Shown: in pieces, positions 27,678 to 37,302 of the stretch
Layout of the letters: every line of letters starts with the position of its first letter
Numbering within the stretch: the stretch's first letter is position 1
NCBI GenBank assembly: GCA_965223405.1
Contig: CBDCWO010000006.1
Coordinates: 6,076,001 to 6,140,000 of the forward strand
Source: CBDCWO01 sp965223405
GTDB taxonomy: Bacteria; Bacteroidota; Bacteroidia; Chitinophagales; Saprospiraceae
DNA: 64,000 bases
Reading direction: 5' to 3'
Notes under the pieces: model-generated
Database searches by the model: none
What the model saw: the letters and a program-made list of their open reading frames with translations, nothing else
Told to the model about the DNA's origin: nothing
Translations under genes and position numbers: made by a program

Positions 27678-29045
27678 TTAAACCGCATAGAGATCCCTCA
27701 TTTTTCGCACATACAAACTATTGGTTTCAGCACCTCCTTTAAGTTTACCTTTCCGAGGATTCCAGAAAACCTTACGTTTGGTCCTGATCGCTATATCGCC
27801 CATATGGCTAATGGTATCTGAAATTATTGCATCATCCAGCGGACAAGTCTCTCTGGTCTTTCCAGCTATAATGTCTAAAAACATTTGACCCATGGTATTT
27901 TCCTCCCCTTTAATTCTTCCATTTTTCCTTCGCGGGAAGTCATTCAACTTCGTATTTATCTCCGGTATATTTGACTCAGCGGATGACCGGCTAAGAGAGA
28001 TCCAACCTTTTGACCCAAAAAATGTCGTCCCATTCGATTCCTTCGTTGAACGGTAATCCAATAAACCATTAGATGCTCTGTCATTACTAAAAAAATGAAG
28101 ATTAATCCCACTTTTATATTGATAATTTAGATCCCATGAAATTATGTTGTCGTAAATACCGCCTTTAGGCCAAAAAGTACCTACGCCTTCACAAGAATAT
28201 TTACCGCTTACCTTTTCTTTTAATCCCCAAACCAAAATATCCAGCGGATGAGCTCCCCAACCGGCAAGGAATCCAATGCTGTAATCGTATTGGAACCAGG
28301 AACTGTTATTAGTTACTCTTTCAGGACAAAATGGTTTTACCGGACCTGGTCCACACCACTTATCATAGTCAAAACCTTCAGTAACAGCAACTTCTTTACA
28401 TATTGGTGATTGCACATTATTTTTACCGGGGGACCAAATATCTACACGCTCTATTTTGCCAATCTTACCATTTCTTATCATGTCAATACCCAATTGCATA
28501 TGCTTCATAGAACGTTGTTGGGTGGCATAATGAAATCGAACCCCATTACTAACCAGTTCTTGCTCCAGTATTTTATAGTGGGGGTAACTCAAACCAAGCG
28601 GTTTAGCCAACATGATATGTTTTCCAGCCCTTGCTGCCTTAATCGCAGCAGGAACATGCCAATGATCAGGAGTGGTAATGTGTACGGCGTCAATATCATC
28701 ACGCTCCAGCATTTCCTCAAAATCAAGAAAAGTGGAACACTTGGGAGCATTTACACCATTTTGCTGGTAATATTCTGAAACCATTTCCATTCCCTTGATC
28801 TGCCTTTCCTGCCAAACATCGCAAATACCCACTGAACGTGATCCAGGAAGAGGCAAGAAATAATTTCTCAATTCATTACCTCCTCTGGCTCCAACTCCTA
28901 TATGCCCAACATGAATAGTATTGCTAATGTTGCTTTGGCTTAAAGCCGATTTTAATATGGTTGGTGAAAGTAACACACCGGTGGCTCCAATTGCTGTCCT
29001 TTTTAGGAAATTTCTCCTAGCCCAATTGTTTTTAGATTTTCGCAT
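27678..29045 (-). CDS. Gfo/Idh/MocA-family oxidoreductase with Tat signal
   Basis: A 455-residue exported NAD(P)-dependent oxidoreductase. The N-terminus has a twin-arginine signal (ARRNFLKRTAIGATG), so it is folded in the cytoplasm with cofactor bound and exported. The nucleotide site is HIGVGARGGNEL and the following ICDVW; the catalytic-loop motif of the family appears as AKPLGLSYPHYK. Later blocks, such as NSSWFQYDY, GWGAHPLDILVWG and the C-terminal TISHMGDIAIRTKRK, are those of the large Bacteroidota/Planctomycetota branch found near glycoside-hydrolase genes. Relatives act on sugars or sugar derivatives; this substrate is not known. It lies 39 bp downstream of the ThuA-DUF6807 gene, probably in one operon. 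Confidence 0.9.
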   Translation of the reverse strand: MRKSKNNWARRNFLKRTAIGATGVLLSPTILKSALSQSNISNTIHVGHIGVGARGGNELRNYFLPLPGSRSVGICDVWQERQIKGMEMVSEYYQQNGVNAPKCSTFLDFEEMLERDDIDAVHITTPDHWHVPAAIKAARAGKHIMLAKPLGLSYPHYKILEQELVSNGVRFHYATQQRSMKHMQLGIDMIRNGKIGKIERVDIWSPGKNNVQSPICKEVAVTEGFDYDKWCGPGPVKPFCPERVTNNSSWFQYDYSIGFLAGWGAHPLDILVWGLKEKVSGKYSCEGVGTFWPKGGIYDNIISWDLNYQYKSGINLHFFSNDRASNGLLDYRSTKESNGTTFFGSKGWISLSRSSAESNIPEINTKLNDFPRRKNGRIKGEENTMGQMFLDIIAGKTRETCPLDDAIISDTISHMGDIAIRTKRKVFWNPRKGKLKGGAETNSLYVRKMRDLYAV

Positions 29046-29084
29046 GTTTTAATGGTTTGTGATGAAGTCGTTTAAAAACTTCAA

Positions 29085-30746
29085 TCAGTGATTTACTGAA
29101 TTTATATATTGATTATATTCATTACTAAGGATTTCGGCTTTTGTATCCCCGCCAAAGTGTATAATTCTATATTTCAACTGTATACGCCCTCCTTTTGGCA
29201 ACACCAGCGGTTTGTAATATAAATACGCAGGACTGATATAGAAGAATGGTAGTTCCGGATTATTGACCGTATACCATGCTTCACCCTCCCTCTTTTTTTG
29301 ATCATGAATCATTATGACCGACCCCACCTGATTTCCATCCAGTCCTTTAAATCCCATATACAGCCAATCGTTGGTTTTCCCATTTACGTCTTGGTTCTCC
29401 CCATATGGTGAAATAAATTTTGAACTCATAAAGTCCTGGTTAAAGCGAATTGAAAGTCCGGAATACCCTCCCCATGACATACCATCAGGCTCACCAAGTA
29501 TAGGAGTCCTATCCAGTTTCACCATGTCAGATTTCGCCTTTAGCTTCAGTTCATAATCCATAAGAACACTGCCTTCTTTCTGAGGCGGAGCAATAAAGAT
29601 GACCCTCTTTTCGGTAAGGACTGTTTTCTTCTGTAGAGGATGGTACTTTACCTTTAAAGTTATTTTCGCAGAAAAATCAGCTTTGGGTTCTAATTTGACA
29701 CTTGCGATTTCCGTAATCCCTTCCGACTGATAACTTTGGCCAATATATTCCCAATAGTTTTTACCATTGATAAATTTCCAGGAAAACCACTGCCCTAAAT
29801 GCCAAAGATGGTCATCAGGGCTAATACAGGTTATCCGGTTTTTATTGACATAAATAGGATGAAAAAATGGCTTACCGTGTATGGTATTGTAATTGAATTG
29901 CCAGATCACCTTCCCGCTTTTGTGAAGGGCAAACGTGGTATCGCTCTTAACCCAGGAGAATTCACTTGTTTCTTCCATTTTGCTTTCCCTAATACCTTGA
30001 GGAACAGACAAAGTAACTTTTGATGTAGCTGCCCACTCGGTGGCGCGTAGAATCAGCGACTTAAAACCAGTGTTGCGCATCGCACACATCGAATTTCCAA
30101 GTATTGTATGGAAAACTCTACCCTGGCCATAATTTGAAACAAAAATAACCGGGCGCTTGCCGTTTCCCTCCTCCGAAACCATATCATGGACACCATATCC
30201 CAGAATGTCGAAATTTTCATTTAGCTCTACCTCAGGCCATAGTTCATCAAAAATGTAAAAATTCGATATCCCGCAGGTGATTGAATGGTCATGGCCGCTT
30301 ATTTCCACCTTCACGGGATTATTTATTTCATGTGAGGTGCTATCGATCCTTGCTGGAGTAGATTTGTGTTTAAATTCCTCCCATTTATTAATTGAAGATG
30401 AAGCTTGAAAAAACACCAATCCTCCACCTTTTTCTACATATTTCAGCAATCTTTTTTTCGCATGCCCGGTCCAACTTGAACTGTTTTCTGGCCTGGAGCT
30501 TCTATTGCTGACTACCACATCATATTTACTAAGTATTTGATAACTAAGCGTATCCGGTTGTTCCGTAACGCTTACCTCAAAATATCCAGAATTAGCAAAC
30601 ATCCGTTCAAGAACGGGAGTTGTTTGTTTCCGTTCACGTTTGTCAGCGCCACTGAGTATTAACAAGCGAATTGGTTTCTGAGTGCCGGCATAGGATCGGT
30701 ACGTAAGAGTAAATAAGAATACCAATCCAATCAAAACATGTTTCAT
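29085..30746 (-). CDS. ThuA-domain/DUF6807 (PmoA-like) fusion protein, secreted
   Basis: A 553-residue exported protein (signal about residues 1-20, YRSYAG). The first domain (about 25-250) is ThuA-like, a glutamine-amidotransferase fold used in trehalose-utilisation proteins: IRLLILSGADKRE, YDVVVSNRSSRP, GGGLVFFQASSS, PVIFVSNYGQGRVFHTILGN. The second (about 275-545) is a DUF6807/PmoA-like domain: HPIYVN, DDHLWHLGQWFSWKFINGKNYWE, GYSGLSIRFNQD, WLYMGF and LKYRIIHFGG. DUF6807 has no firm biochemical role; the fold is a beta-sandwich resembling aldose-epimerase-like families. Both domains recur in sugar operons together with Gfo/Idh/MocA enzymes, such as the one just downstream. Both activities remain unproven. 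Confidence 0.85.
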   Translation of the reverse strand: MKHVLIGLVFLFTLTYRSYAGTQKPIRLLILSGADKRERKQTTPVLERMFANSGYFEVSVTEQPDTLSYQILSKYDVVVSNRSSRPENSSSWTGHAKKRLLKYVEKGGGLVFFQASSSINKWEEFKHKSTPARIDSTSHEINNPVKVEISGHDHSITCGISNFYIFDELWPEVELNENFDILGYGVHDMVSEEGNGKRPVIFVSNYGQGRVFHTILGNSMCAMRNTGFKSLILRATEWAATSKVTLSVPQGIRESKMEETSEFSWVKSDTTFALHKSGKVIWQFNYNTIHGKPFFHPIYVNKNRITCISPDDHLWHLGQWFSWKFINGKNYWEYIGQSYQSEGITEIASVKLEPKADFSAKITLKVKYHPLQKKTVLTEKRVIFIAPPQKEGSVLMDYELKLKAKSDMVKLDRTPILGEPDGMSWGGYSGLSIRFNQDFMSSKFISPYGENQDVNGKTNDWLYMGFKGLDGNQVGSVIMIHDQKKREGEAWYTVNNPELPFFYISPAYLYYKPLVLPKGGRIQLKYRIIHFGGDTKAEILSNEYNQYINSVNH

Positions 30747-31173
30747 GCTTTATAATTAATCCTTTTTATCAGCCTTTTCAACAAAGTGACGAGAAAATAT
30801 GCTTAAATTGTCGTATTCCTTCGCTGATTGTCAGTGAAATTTGGTTTCCGAGTTCTGGACAGTAAAACTTTGAACTATTATCGACATCGAAGGAATATTT
30901 CAGATTATTGTTTGCCCTTCCCGATGTCCTAAAACTGTAGGTCACAGGCTGCCATTTGTTCATTATCAATCCGTTCTGTGGATCACTCTGCTTTCCACGA
31001 TCCACTACAGCCACAAATAATAGGCGCCAACAGTAGAAGACAACACCTGTGATCAAGAGTTAGGTAATTACAAAGTAAAATGAGGTAGATTGCCACTGGA
31101 TAACCATGAGATTGAAATTCAATCCATTTAAGCTCTTTTTCCAAACCGGAATAAGAAGGCATAGGTTAAATTA
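30747..31173. other. Intergenic region with one unrecognised minus-strand frame
   Basis: About 430 bases between the ThuA-DUF6807 gene and the plug-only gene. A 92-codon frame on the minus strand (30778-31056) has part of a protein-like composition (NKWQPVTYSFRTSG, SSKFYCPEL) but no recognisable family and an unlikely hydrophobic start. It may be a small relic or chance. Nothing else was identified. Confidence 0.4.
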
Positions 31174-31839
31174 TTAATTTCCATCTTTCATGGTAATAAC
31201 CACTACTCCATTGGCACCACGTGAACCATATAGACCCGCTTTAGAGCCTTTAAGTATATCTATACTTTTTACTTCAGCGACCGGAAGACTCCTAATTGCT
31301 GCCATATCCGATACAACACCGTCTATAACTATCAATGCCGCATTGCTTCCCATTAATGATGTGGGCCCCCTAATATGTATCTCATTGGCCAAAACGGTAA
31401 CACCGGCAAATCTTCCTTTTATCATCTCCAAAACATCGGTGTAATTTGTATTTATTTTTTCAACATTGAGATGATCTATTGCTTGCGATAAATGATCTTT
31501 GTCTATATGACCTGAACCGGTAGCCAGATCAACATTTTTAATCGTATTTTTGAACAATAACTCGATGACCAATGTATCTACGAGATTCTTAACTTTGACA
31601 GTCGTCGGTTTAAATCCTGCCGCTCTTACATAGATTTTATCTCCCTGGCCACACCGGATTGAAAATAGGCCTAGCGAATCTGTGAATACAGACCTCTTGC
31701 TCTTCTTTAAACTTACTTCTGCATTCAATATGGGGTATTCACCGAATAGGGTGACCTTGCCTACAAGTTGCTTTCTTTGAGAAAAGGCAATACTTAAACT
31801 GATGAAAAAAAACAATAGCAAAAAGGATAATCTCTTCAT
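31174..31839 (-). CDS. Secreted carboxypeptidase-regulatory + TonB plug protein lacking a beta barrel
   Basis: A 221-residue exported protein (signal ending AFSQ). Residues ~22-95 are a carboxypeptidase-regulatory-like (CarboxypepD_reg) beta sandwich: LVGKVTLFGEYPILNAEVSL, SVFTDSLGLFSI. Residues ~105-221 are a TonB-receptor plug domain: DVLEMIKGRFAGVTVL, IHIRGPTSLMGSNAALIVID, EVKSIDILKGSKAGLYGSRG, GVVVITMKDGN. It then stops. In a normal SusC-like receptor a barrel of over 600 residues follows; here none is present and the next DNA downstream encodes nothing barrel-like. Plug-only proteins are known in Bacteroidota, but their function is unclear. The neighbour at 32112 ends with the same domain. 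Confidence 0.85.
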   Translation of the reverse strand: MKRLSFLLLFFFISLSIAFSQRKQLVGKVTLFGEYPILNAEVSLKKSKRSVFTDSLGLFSIRCGQGDKIYVRAAGFKPTTVKVKNLVDTLVIELLFKNTIKNVDLATGSGHIDKDHLSQAIDHLNVEKINTNYTDVLEMIKGRFAGVTVLANEIHIRGPTSLMGSNAALIVIDGVVSDMAAIRSLPVAEVKSIDILKGSKAGLYGSRGANGVVVITMKDGN

Positions 31840-32111
31840 ATGGATTTCGCATTAGAGTTTTATAATCAAATTTTCATGAAGTCCTTTCAAAAACAACTTC
31901 AAGGTACAGCCTATATATATAACGCTACCGGAAAGTGAAAATTCCAAATCATTTGCAAAAATTATTTTTTTTCAATGCCTACATCTTAGGTTATGCAAAC
32001 CATAAGTCTTCTCTTCCTGCCGGGATGGGCAAAGGATGCTTTACTTCGGATTCAATTGACCTTGCGTATGAGCTAAGTGATAGCTAACCAGCAGAGCATT
32101 AATTTCATTTG

Positions 32112-34838
32112 TCATTCTCTTTGTCGACTATGTACTGCGTAGGATATCTCCTGGTATCCTATTTTACCATCATATGAGATCGCTTCTACAATTACTAACA
32201 TCTCACCCGTGGTATCGGCATTATAAAAGGTGGAATAGGTCCTACCCATTGAATTCACCTTTGGTTTTGGATCCCAATGCACCAGTGCTCTCAGGTCGGG
32301 TTTATCCCAATCCTCGCTTTGAATATTTGGATACTTGGGAGCATAAAATTCCCGGGATTTGGCAAAAACTGGGATTACCGTGTGTAGGATTCCTACCGGT
32401 TTCTGGGCACCAAAGAGTCCCTTACCCGCTTTTGTATAGATGGCAATCACGCTGCCAAATGCCTTCGCACGATTAAGAGGTACCGTAGGATATGTCTCCG
32501 AAAATAATCTCCTAAAGTTCTTGGCATTCTCAATAATCTCAACACTAAGGACCTCACTTGGAGGAATTCTGGCAACCAAAGGGTAGTCATATCCCTTAAC
32601 AGGGATACCATCGACTACAAATAATGCTCTATCTGTTTGAGTCGGGCCCTTGATGACCTCAGCAAATAAATATGATCCTCTACCTCTAATTTTTAATTTA
32701 TCGGAGAAGCTGTACTTCAATACACTAAAAAGTCCCCATGACCATTTTTCTTCCTTTTCCTCGATCGCTTTTCCGGGAATAACATCGTCCGGTTTCCCGT
32801 AAAGTTCCATAACTTTTTTTCTTTCAGGGGTAATCCGGTAATCCTTGACGACAATCTCATCCAAGAATATAGTGCTATCATTCAGAATATAGGAATCTTC
32901 AATCTGTTTACGCTCGATGTTTTTATCTACCAGAACTTGTATAGTACTATCGATTTGTTCAATTTTTTGCGATTGTTCAAAGGTAATGGCAGGTGAAATA
33001 TGCTGATTAAGGTCGATGGTATAATTCTGATTCCTACCGGACTTTTTAGCACTTTTGATCAATATTTCCAATTCATGACCATAGGCATCCTTGAGATCAA
33101 ATCTAAAATTTCCTGCACTATCGACGCCTTGGTTCTGAAACGAAGGTGGAGAACTAAAGCCGATCATCGTTAGGATAACATTCTTTCTTTTTGGTTTTGT
33201 AAAGATTCCTGTTACTTTTCCTTCCAAAGACAGCGTTTGTTCAGGTTGAAACCGGAATTGATCTACCGGTTTGGCATAGTTATACTTTCTCCAGCCCTGA
33301 GTGAGCATTAATGCATCCAGATGGAAGTGACGGTTCGGAATATTGCGAAAGTAGAATCCGGGATCTTCAATTGTACCTTTTAATTCTGATCTCAACAAAA
33401 AGTAGGATAAAATGTGGTCTCTGGTACTATGGATCGATCCCAACTGTGCCTTATTGACTACCAAAAATGACAGGCTTGTTTGAGTCCTTTCATTATGCTG
33501 AGGTGGCATTTGAACCGTTAATGTGATAGGATCCCGCTGCTGATAAAAGGATTTATCTGTCGTAACTTTGAGGTTTATTCTTTGATCACTCCGTTCATTG
33601 AAATAAAGCCGCTCTGCTACTGGTTGAAATGAGCGGTCAAACATGGTAAAGGCTAAAATCCCATCCGGAAGTTGACTCGAAAGCAGTGAAAAATTGATAA
33701 TCCCACTATCCATTTTACCACGGATATCGAAATAAGCTTTTCCCCGGCACGATACATGAAAAAATACACTGTCATTAAGTAGGTAATTAGATGTTGCAGT
33801 CAGCCGGATTTTTGAACCCGTCTTAGTTAAAGTCAAAACATTGCCCATAGATTCAACTTGGGGTAAAGGATAATAGATCGATAAATCCGATTCGGCCCGG
33901 GATTTGATTTTCGCAAAATATTTTCTGGTACTATCCACATTCGGCAAAGTCAAAATACCCATCCCCAAATGATTGCTGGAAAATTTGGTAACCACATTCT
34001 CGCGATCATCTACAATGATTCCACTTATCTTAAATCCTTTACCATTCGAATCCAATGCTTTGTATCCCACCTTTCCGTGTAATCCATGTACCAATTCTCC
34101 ACTTTCCGGAAAAAACTGTAGATCAAGGTAATCCTTATTTAAAAGCACCGTCTTAGAATAGACAAAATCATTTTCAGTTTGTAATTTCAGGGTAACAAAC
34201 TGGCTACTGTCCGGCACCGTGAATTCCGCCAGATAACCTTTTTTTCGGGTATTCCGCTTTATACGTACGCTATCCGTATACTGATGGGAGTTGAGAAATA
34301 ATTTGAGCTTCTTATCGTAGAGGGAATCCACTATTCTCGGGTCCAATTCAGCAGTAATTTTTCGATCAACTCCCTTTTCTTCTATCAAATTAACATTTAG
34401 TATGGGCTCGGACTCAGAACGATGAGAGGAGGGATAAACATGAATATATTCCATGAAAAAAAACACCTCGCCAAAGTTCCTACTCCACTCGGTATAAGCA
34501 CGAATTAAATAACTCCCTTCCTGGTAATTTGGCACTAATGCAAAAAAATTATTGGCCACGCCTCCTGTGAGTTTTATCATTTTCTTCTGTAACAATTTCT
34601 CATCAGGACCTATTAATTCCACGTACAGAACCGTGCTCATTGGCGTTGGTGTATGATCAATACCATTCAAGACAATACATTTAAACCATATGGTATTATC
34701 CGTAGTGTAGACTTTTCCGTCGAGTTGTAAATAGATCTTTTCCGGCGGATATTTTTCTTGGTACTCATTACTTTGTGACCGGATTGAAGCCAGGGAGATA
34801 CATGTGACAAGTGCAGTAACTACAGCGTGCTTAACCAT
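32112..34838 (-). CDS. Large secreted MG2-like/plug-domain protein of Bacteroidota type
   Basis: A 908-residue exported protein (signal about residues 1-21, SIRSQ). The N-terminal KIYLQLDGKVYTTDNTIWFKC is typical of macroglobulin (MG2)-like domains. Several beta-sandwich repeats follow (for example RYLNxRSDQ-type segments and an SYFLLRSELKG region near residue 470), then a carboxypeptidase-regulatory-like strand set around 540-600. The C-terminal part resembles a TonB plug: IRGRGSYLFAEVIKGPTQTDRALFVVDG, EVLSVEIIENAKNF and GSVIAIYTKAGKG. There is no beta barrel. Such proteins are widespread in Bacteroidota and may form surface or periplasmic complexes, but have no established function. The gene is on the same strand as, and 272 bp upstream of, the smaller plug-only gene. 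Confidence 0.75.
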   Translation of the reverse strand: MVKHAVVTALVTCISLASIRSQSNEYQEKYPPEKIYLQLDGKVYTTDNTIWFKCIVLNGIDHTPTPMSTVLYVELIGPDEKLLQKKMIKLTGGVANNFFALVPNYQEGSYLIRAYTEWSRNFGEVFFFMEYIHVYPSSHRSESEPILNVNLIEEKGVDRKITAELDPRIVDSLYDKKLKLFLNSHQYTDSVRIKRNTRKKGYLAEFTVPDSSQFVTLKLQTENDFVYSKTVLLNKDYLDLQFFPESGELVHGLHGKVGYKALDSNGKGFKISGIIVDDRENVVTKFSSNHLGMGILTLPNVDSTRKYFAKIKSRAESDLSIYYPLPQVESMGNVLTLTKTGSKIRLTATSNYLLNDSVFFHVSCRGKAYFDIRGKMDSGIINFSLLSSQLPDGILAFTMFDRSFQPVAERLYFNERSDQRINLKVTTDKSFYQQRDPITLTVQMPPQHNERTQTSLSFLVVNKAQLGSIHSTRDHILSYFLLRSELKGTIEDPGFYFRNIPNRHFHLDALMLTQGWRKYNYAKPVDQFRFQPEQTLSLEGKVTGIFTKPKRKNVILTMIGFSSPPSFQNQGVDSAGNFRFDLKDAYGHELEILIKSAKKSGRNQNYTIDLNQHISPAITFEQSQKIEQIDSTIQVLVDKNIERKQIEDSYILNDSTIFLDEIVVKDYRITPERKKVMELYGKPDDVIPGKAIEEKEEKWSWGLFSVLKYSFSDKLKIRGRGSYLFAEVIKGPTQTDRALFVVDGIPVKGYDYPLVARIPPSEVLSVEIIENAKNFRRLFSETYPTVPLNRAKAFGSVIAIYTKAGKGLFGAQKPVGILHTVIPVFAKSREFYAPKYPNIQSEDWDKPDLRALVHWDPKPKVNSMGRTYSTFYNADTTGEMLVIVEAISYDGKIGYQEISYAVHSRQRE

Positions 34839-34895
34839 TAACCATGGTTTTAATTGAAAGGTTAATAAGTAGACCTATATTATGAACGTTAAATC

Positions 34896-36521
34896 CTATT
34901 CTACCATTTTCGATTTTACGTAAAAATTACGATCTACTTCCAGTTTTTCTACTCCCGGCCAACGGACTTCACTCCATTCCTCATTTGGGTGGATCCAGAT
35001 TGTAGTTTGGTCGTTAATTTTCACTTTAAGTGGAAGATCAAATCCAGGCACACAATGGGTCCATCTGGTTTTTACCACTCCTTGGCTTATTTGATATTCT
35101 AGGATAGGGATGCGGGTATCCCGCAAATATTGATTAAAGAATGGATTAAGGTCTTTGCCTATGTGACGGGACATATAATTTTCGATTTGGTGAGTTGTCA
35201 CAGTCTGATGATAAAAAGCATCATTCAAGCCTCGTAGTATCATGCGCCATTTTTCATCATTGTCAACCACCTGCCGCAACGTATGTAACAAATTTCCACC
35301 CTTATAATACATATCCCCTGATCCTCTCTTATTGACTCCATAAGGACCTATGATGGGCCGATCGTTCTGAATGACTTTGCGCGTACCGATGACGTAATCT
35401 GATGATGCAACCTTGCCATAATGATAGTCGAGAAACAGATTTTCCGAATAATTGGTAAAACCCTCATGTACCCACATATCAGCCACATCTTTATAAGTAA
35501 TATTATTGGCAAACCACTCGTGCCCCGACTCATGCACAATTATAAAATCAAATTTTAAGCCCCATCCGGTACCACTTAGGTCACGACCTAAATATCCGTT
35601 TTGATATCCATTTCCATAGGTGATGGAACTTTGGTGTTCCATGCCGAGATAAGGTGCTTCAACCAATTTGTATCCGTCCTTATAAAAGGGATATGGCCCG
35701 AACCAATGTTCCAACGCTCGCAGCATTCGCCTGGTTTCCGTTCGTTGACGGTCCATTTGATCTTCATTTTCTTTAAGTACATAAATGTCTACATCCAAAG
35801 GGCCTGCCTCACCCTGATATACTTCATGGAAATGCACATAATCGCCTATATTAAAATTAACTCCATAGTTGTTTATTGGGCTTCCAACAAACCAGTGATA
35901 AGTGGTTGTCCCATCTCTAAGTTCTTCCCTATGTCTCAATCTTCCGTTCGATACATCCATCAGATCAGAGGGGACATTGATGGAAATTAACATACTGTCT
36001 GGCTCATCATACATATGATCCTTGCATGGCCACCAGATACTGGCACCAATTCCCTGACAGGAAGTGGCAACAAAGTCCTTTCCATTGGTATCCTTTTTCC
36101 AGGTCACACCTCCATCCCAGGGTGGACGTTTGGCTTCCCTAGGATTACCCCCATATTCAATGACCAGATTTTGCAAAGATCCCACCGGTTGTTCGGTGTC
36201 TAAATGAATAAAATATGCTGCACCCGTATTTTCAAATTTAAGGCTAGATCCATTTTGGTGTACAGATTTGATTTTCAATGGCTTTTGTAGATCTATCTGA
36301 AGTATATTGTGAGATTGTAATACCCGATATTGTACCGTATTTCTTCCGGTTAAAGATTTGGTTCCCGGATCGACCTTGACTTCCAGATGATAATACACCA
36401 AATCCCACCATTCCCTTTCCGGCGTAATTGACCCTCGCAAAGTATCCTGATAGGTAAATCTTTGGCCAGCGAGGGAGAAACTGACTGCTAGAAACATAAA
36501 AAAGATCAGTGTTTTTTTCAT
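34896..36521 (-). CDS. M1-family metallopeptidase (aminopeptidase)
   Basis: A 541-residue exported zinc peptidase (signal about residues 1-19, SLAGQ). The motif HESGHEWFANN gives the two zinc His (330, 334) and catalytic Glu331; the third zinc ligand is Glu353 in HEGFTNYSE, at the standard spacing. The substrate-binding motif, GAMEN in most M1 enzymes, is GMEHQSSITYG here, a form common in Bacteroidota. An N-terminal beta-sandwich (~25-230) precedes the catalytic domain. The C-terminal helical part is short, so the protein resembles the compact M1 group rather than full-length ePepN. It probably trims peptides in the periplasm or at the surface. The gap to the amidase is 82 bp. Confidence 0.92.
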   Translation of the reverse strand: MKKTLIFFMFLAVSFSLAGQRFTYQDTLRGSITPEREWWDLVYYHLEVKVDPGTKSLTGRNTVQYRVLQSHNILQIDLQKPLKIKSVHQNGSSLKFENTGAAYFIHLDTEQPVGSLQNLVIEYGGNPREAKRPPWDGGVTWKKDTNGKDFVATSCQGIGASIWWPCKDHMYDEPDSMLISINVPSDLMDVSNGRLRHREELRDGTTTYHWFVGSPINNYGVNFNIGDYVHFHEVYQGEAGPLDVDIYVLKENEDQMDRQRTETRRMLRALEHWFGPYPFYKDGYKLVEAPYLGMEHQSSITYGNGYQNGYLGRDLSGTGWGLKFDFIIVHESGHEWFANNITYKDVADMWVHEGFTNYSENLFLDYHYGKVASSDYVIGTRKVIQNDRPIIGPYGVNKRGSGDMYYKGGNLLHTLRQVVDNDEKWRMILRGLNDAFYHQTVTTHQIENYMSRHIGKDLNPFFNQYLRDTRIPILEYQISQGVVKTRWTHCVPGFDLPLKVKINDQTTIWIHPNEEWSEVRWPGVEKLEVDRNFYVKSKMVE

Positions 36522-36603
36522 ATCACAATATTTGTTTAAACGATTTCAAGGTAACTAATTTTGGTTGGAATTCCAGGATTACAAATATTAGGGTATGCTA
36601 AAG

Positions 36604-37302
36604 TTATGGGTTTCGCCTGACATTCAGTTTCTTAATTTTCCGGTATAATTTTTCCATATATTCATCACCGGGATCTGATTTAATGGTGTAATAATTCGGA
36701 TCTGTCTCCCGGTAGATCGGATGATCTTTGAATTGCCGATATTCATGATGCCCAATCACATATTCGATTTGTGGATATTTTAGTTTCAGATATTTAATGA
36801 TTCGAATGTTGGCTTTTAGTTGTTTTTTGGTGATGGGGTGATCTCCTCCATCAGCTACATTTTCAATTCCGATCGCACAATAATTCAATCCGATCACATG
36901 TCTCGCAAAATAAGTCTCGGGCAACAACTGGTAGATCGTCCCCTCTCGATCCACCAGGTAATGAATTCCCACGTTCAAGGCACTGGCGGATTGCAATTTA
37001 GGACGTCCGGGCAAGATGGAGGGATTAAAAGCACGAAAAGACCCTTCTAAAGTAGGAATCGCTGTCCAGTGAATTACTATCATTTTCGGCTCAATCTCCG
37101 CTTTGGTTTTATGTAGATCATGATGTTTCGCCATATAATCCAAAGAGAGTTTTATCCGGGTACTATCCCAGATAATTGGAATTTTAACCACTTTCAGATG
37201 GGACTGGGAAGGCTTGATCTGTGCAGAAAAATTTGTAAAAAGCATGACCTGAAACAAGATCAAAAACAAATACGAATATCTTTTATTGAAACCGCTCCAC
37301 AT
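36604..37302 (-). CDS. N-acetylmuramoyl-L-alanine amidase (Amidase_2 type)
   Basis: A 232-residue exported peptidoglycan amidase. The ATG at 37302 overlaps the preceding stop as TGATG; a GTG one codon earlier is also possible. The signal peptide ends NFSAQ. Zinc-site parts are MIVIHWTA (His), GHHEY (His) near residue 190 and the D-P-G block (SDPGDEYMEKL). VGIHYLVDREGTIYQLLPE and CAIGIENV are typical of the Amidase_2/PGRP fold. It would cleave the bond between muramic acid and L-alanine in wall turnover or recycling. It is the last of four closely packed minus-strand genes. Confidence 0.92.
   Translation of the reverse strand: MWSGFNKRYSYLFLILFQVMLFTNFSAQIKPSQSHLKVVKIPIIWDSTRIKLSLDYMAKHHDLHKTKAEIEPKMIVIHWTAIPTLEGSFRAFNPSILPGRPKLQSASALNVGIHYLVDREGTIYQLLPETYFARHVIGLNYCAIGIENVADGGDHPITKKQLKANIRIIKYLKLKYPQIEYVIGHHEYRQFKDHPIYRETDPNYYTIKSDPGDEYMEKLYRKIKKLNVRRNP

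Noticed and set aside
30778..31056. A 92-codon minus-strand frame
   Set aside because: Partly protein-like composition, but no family match, unlikely start and no operon context; recorded only in the intergenic entry.
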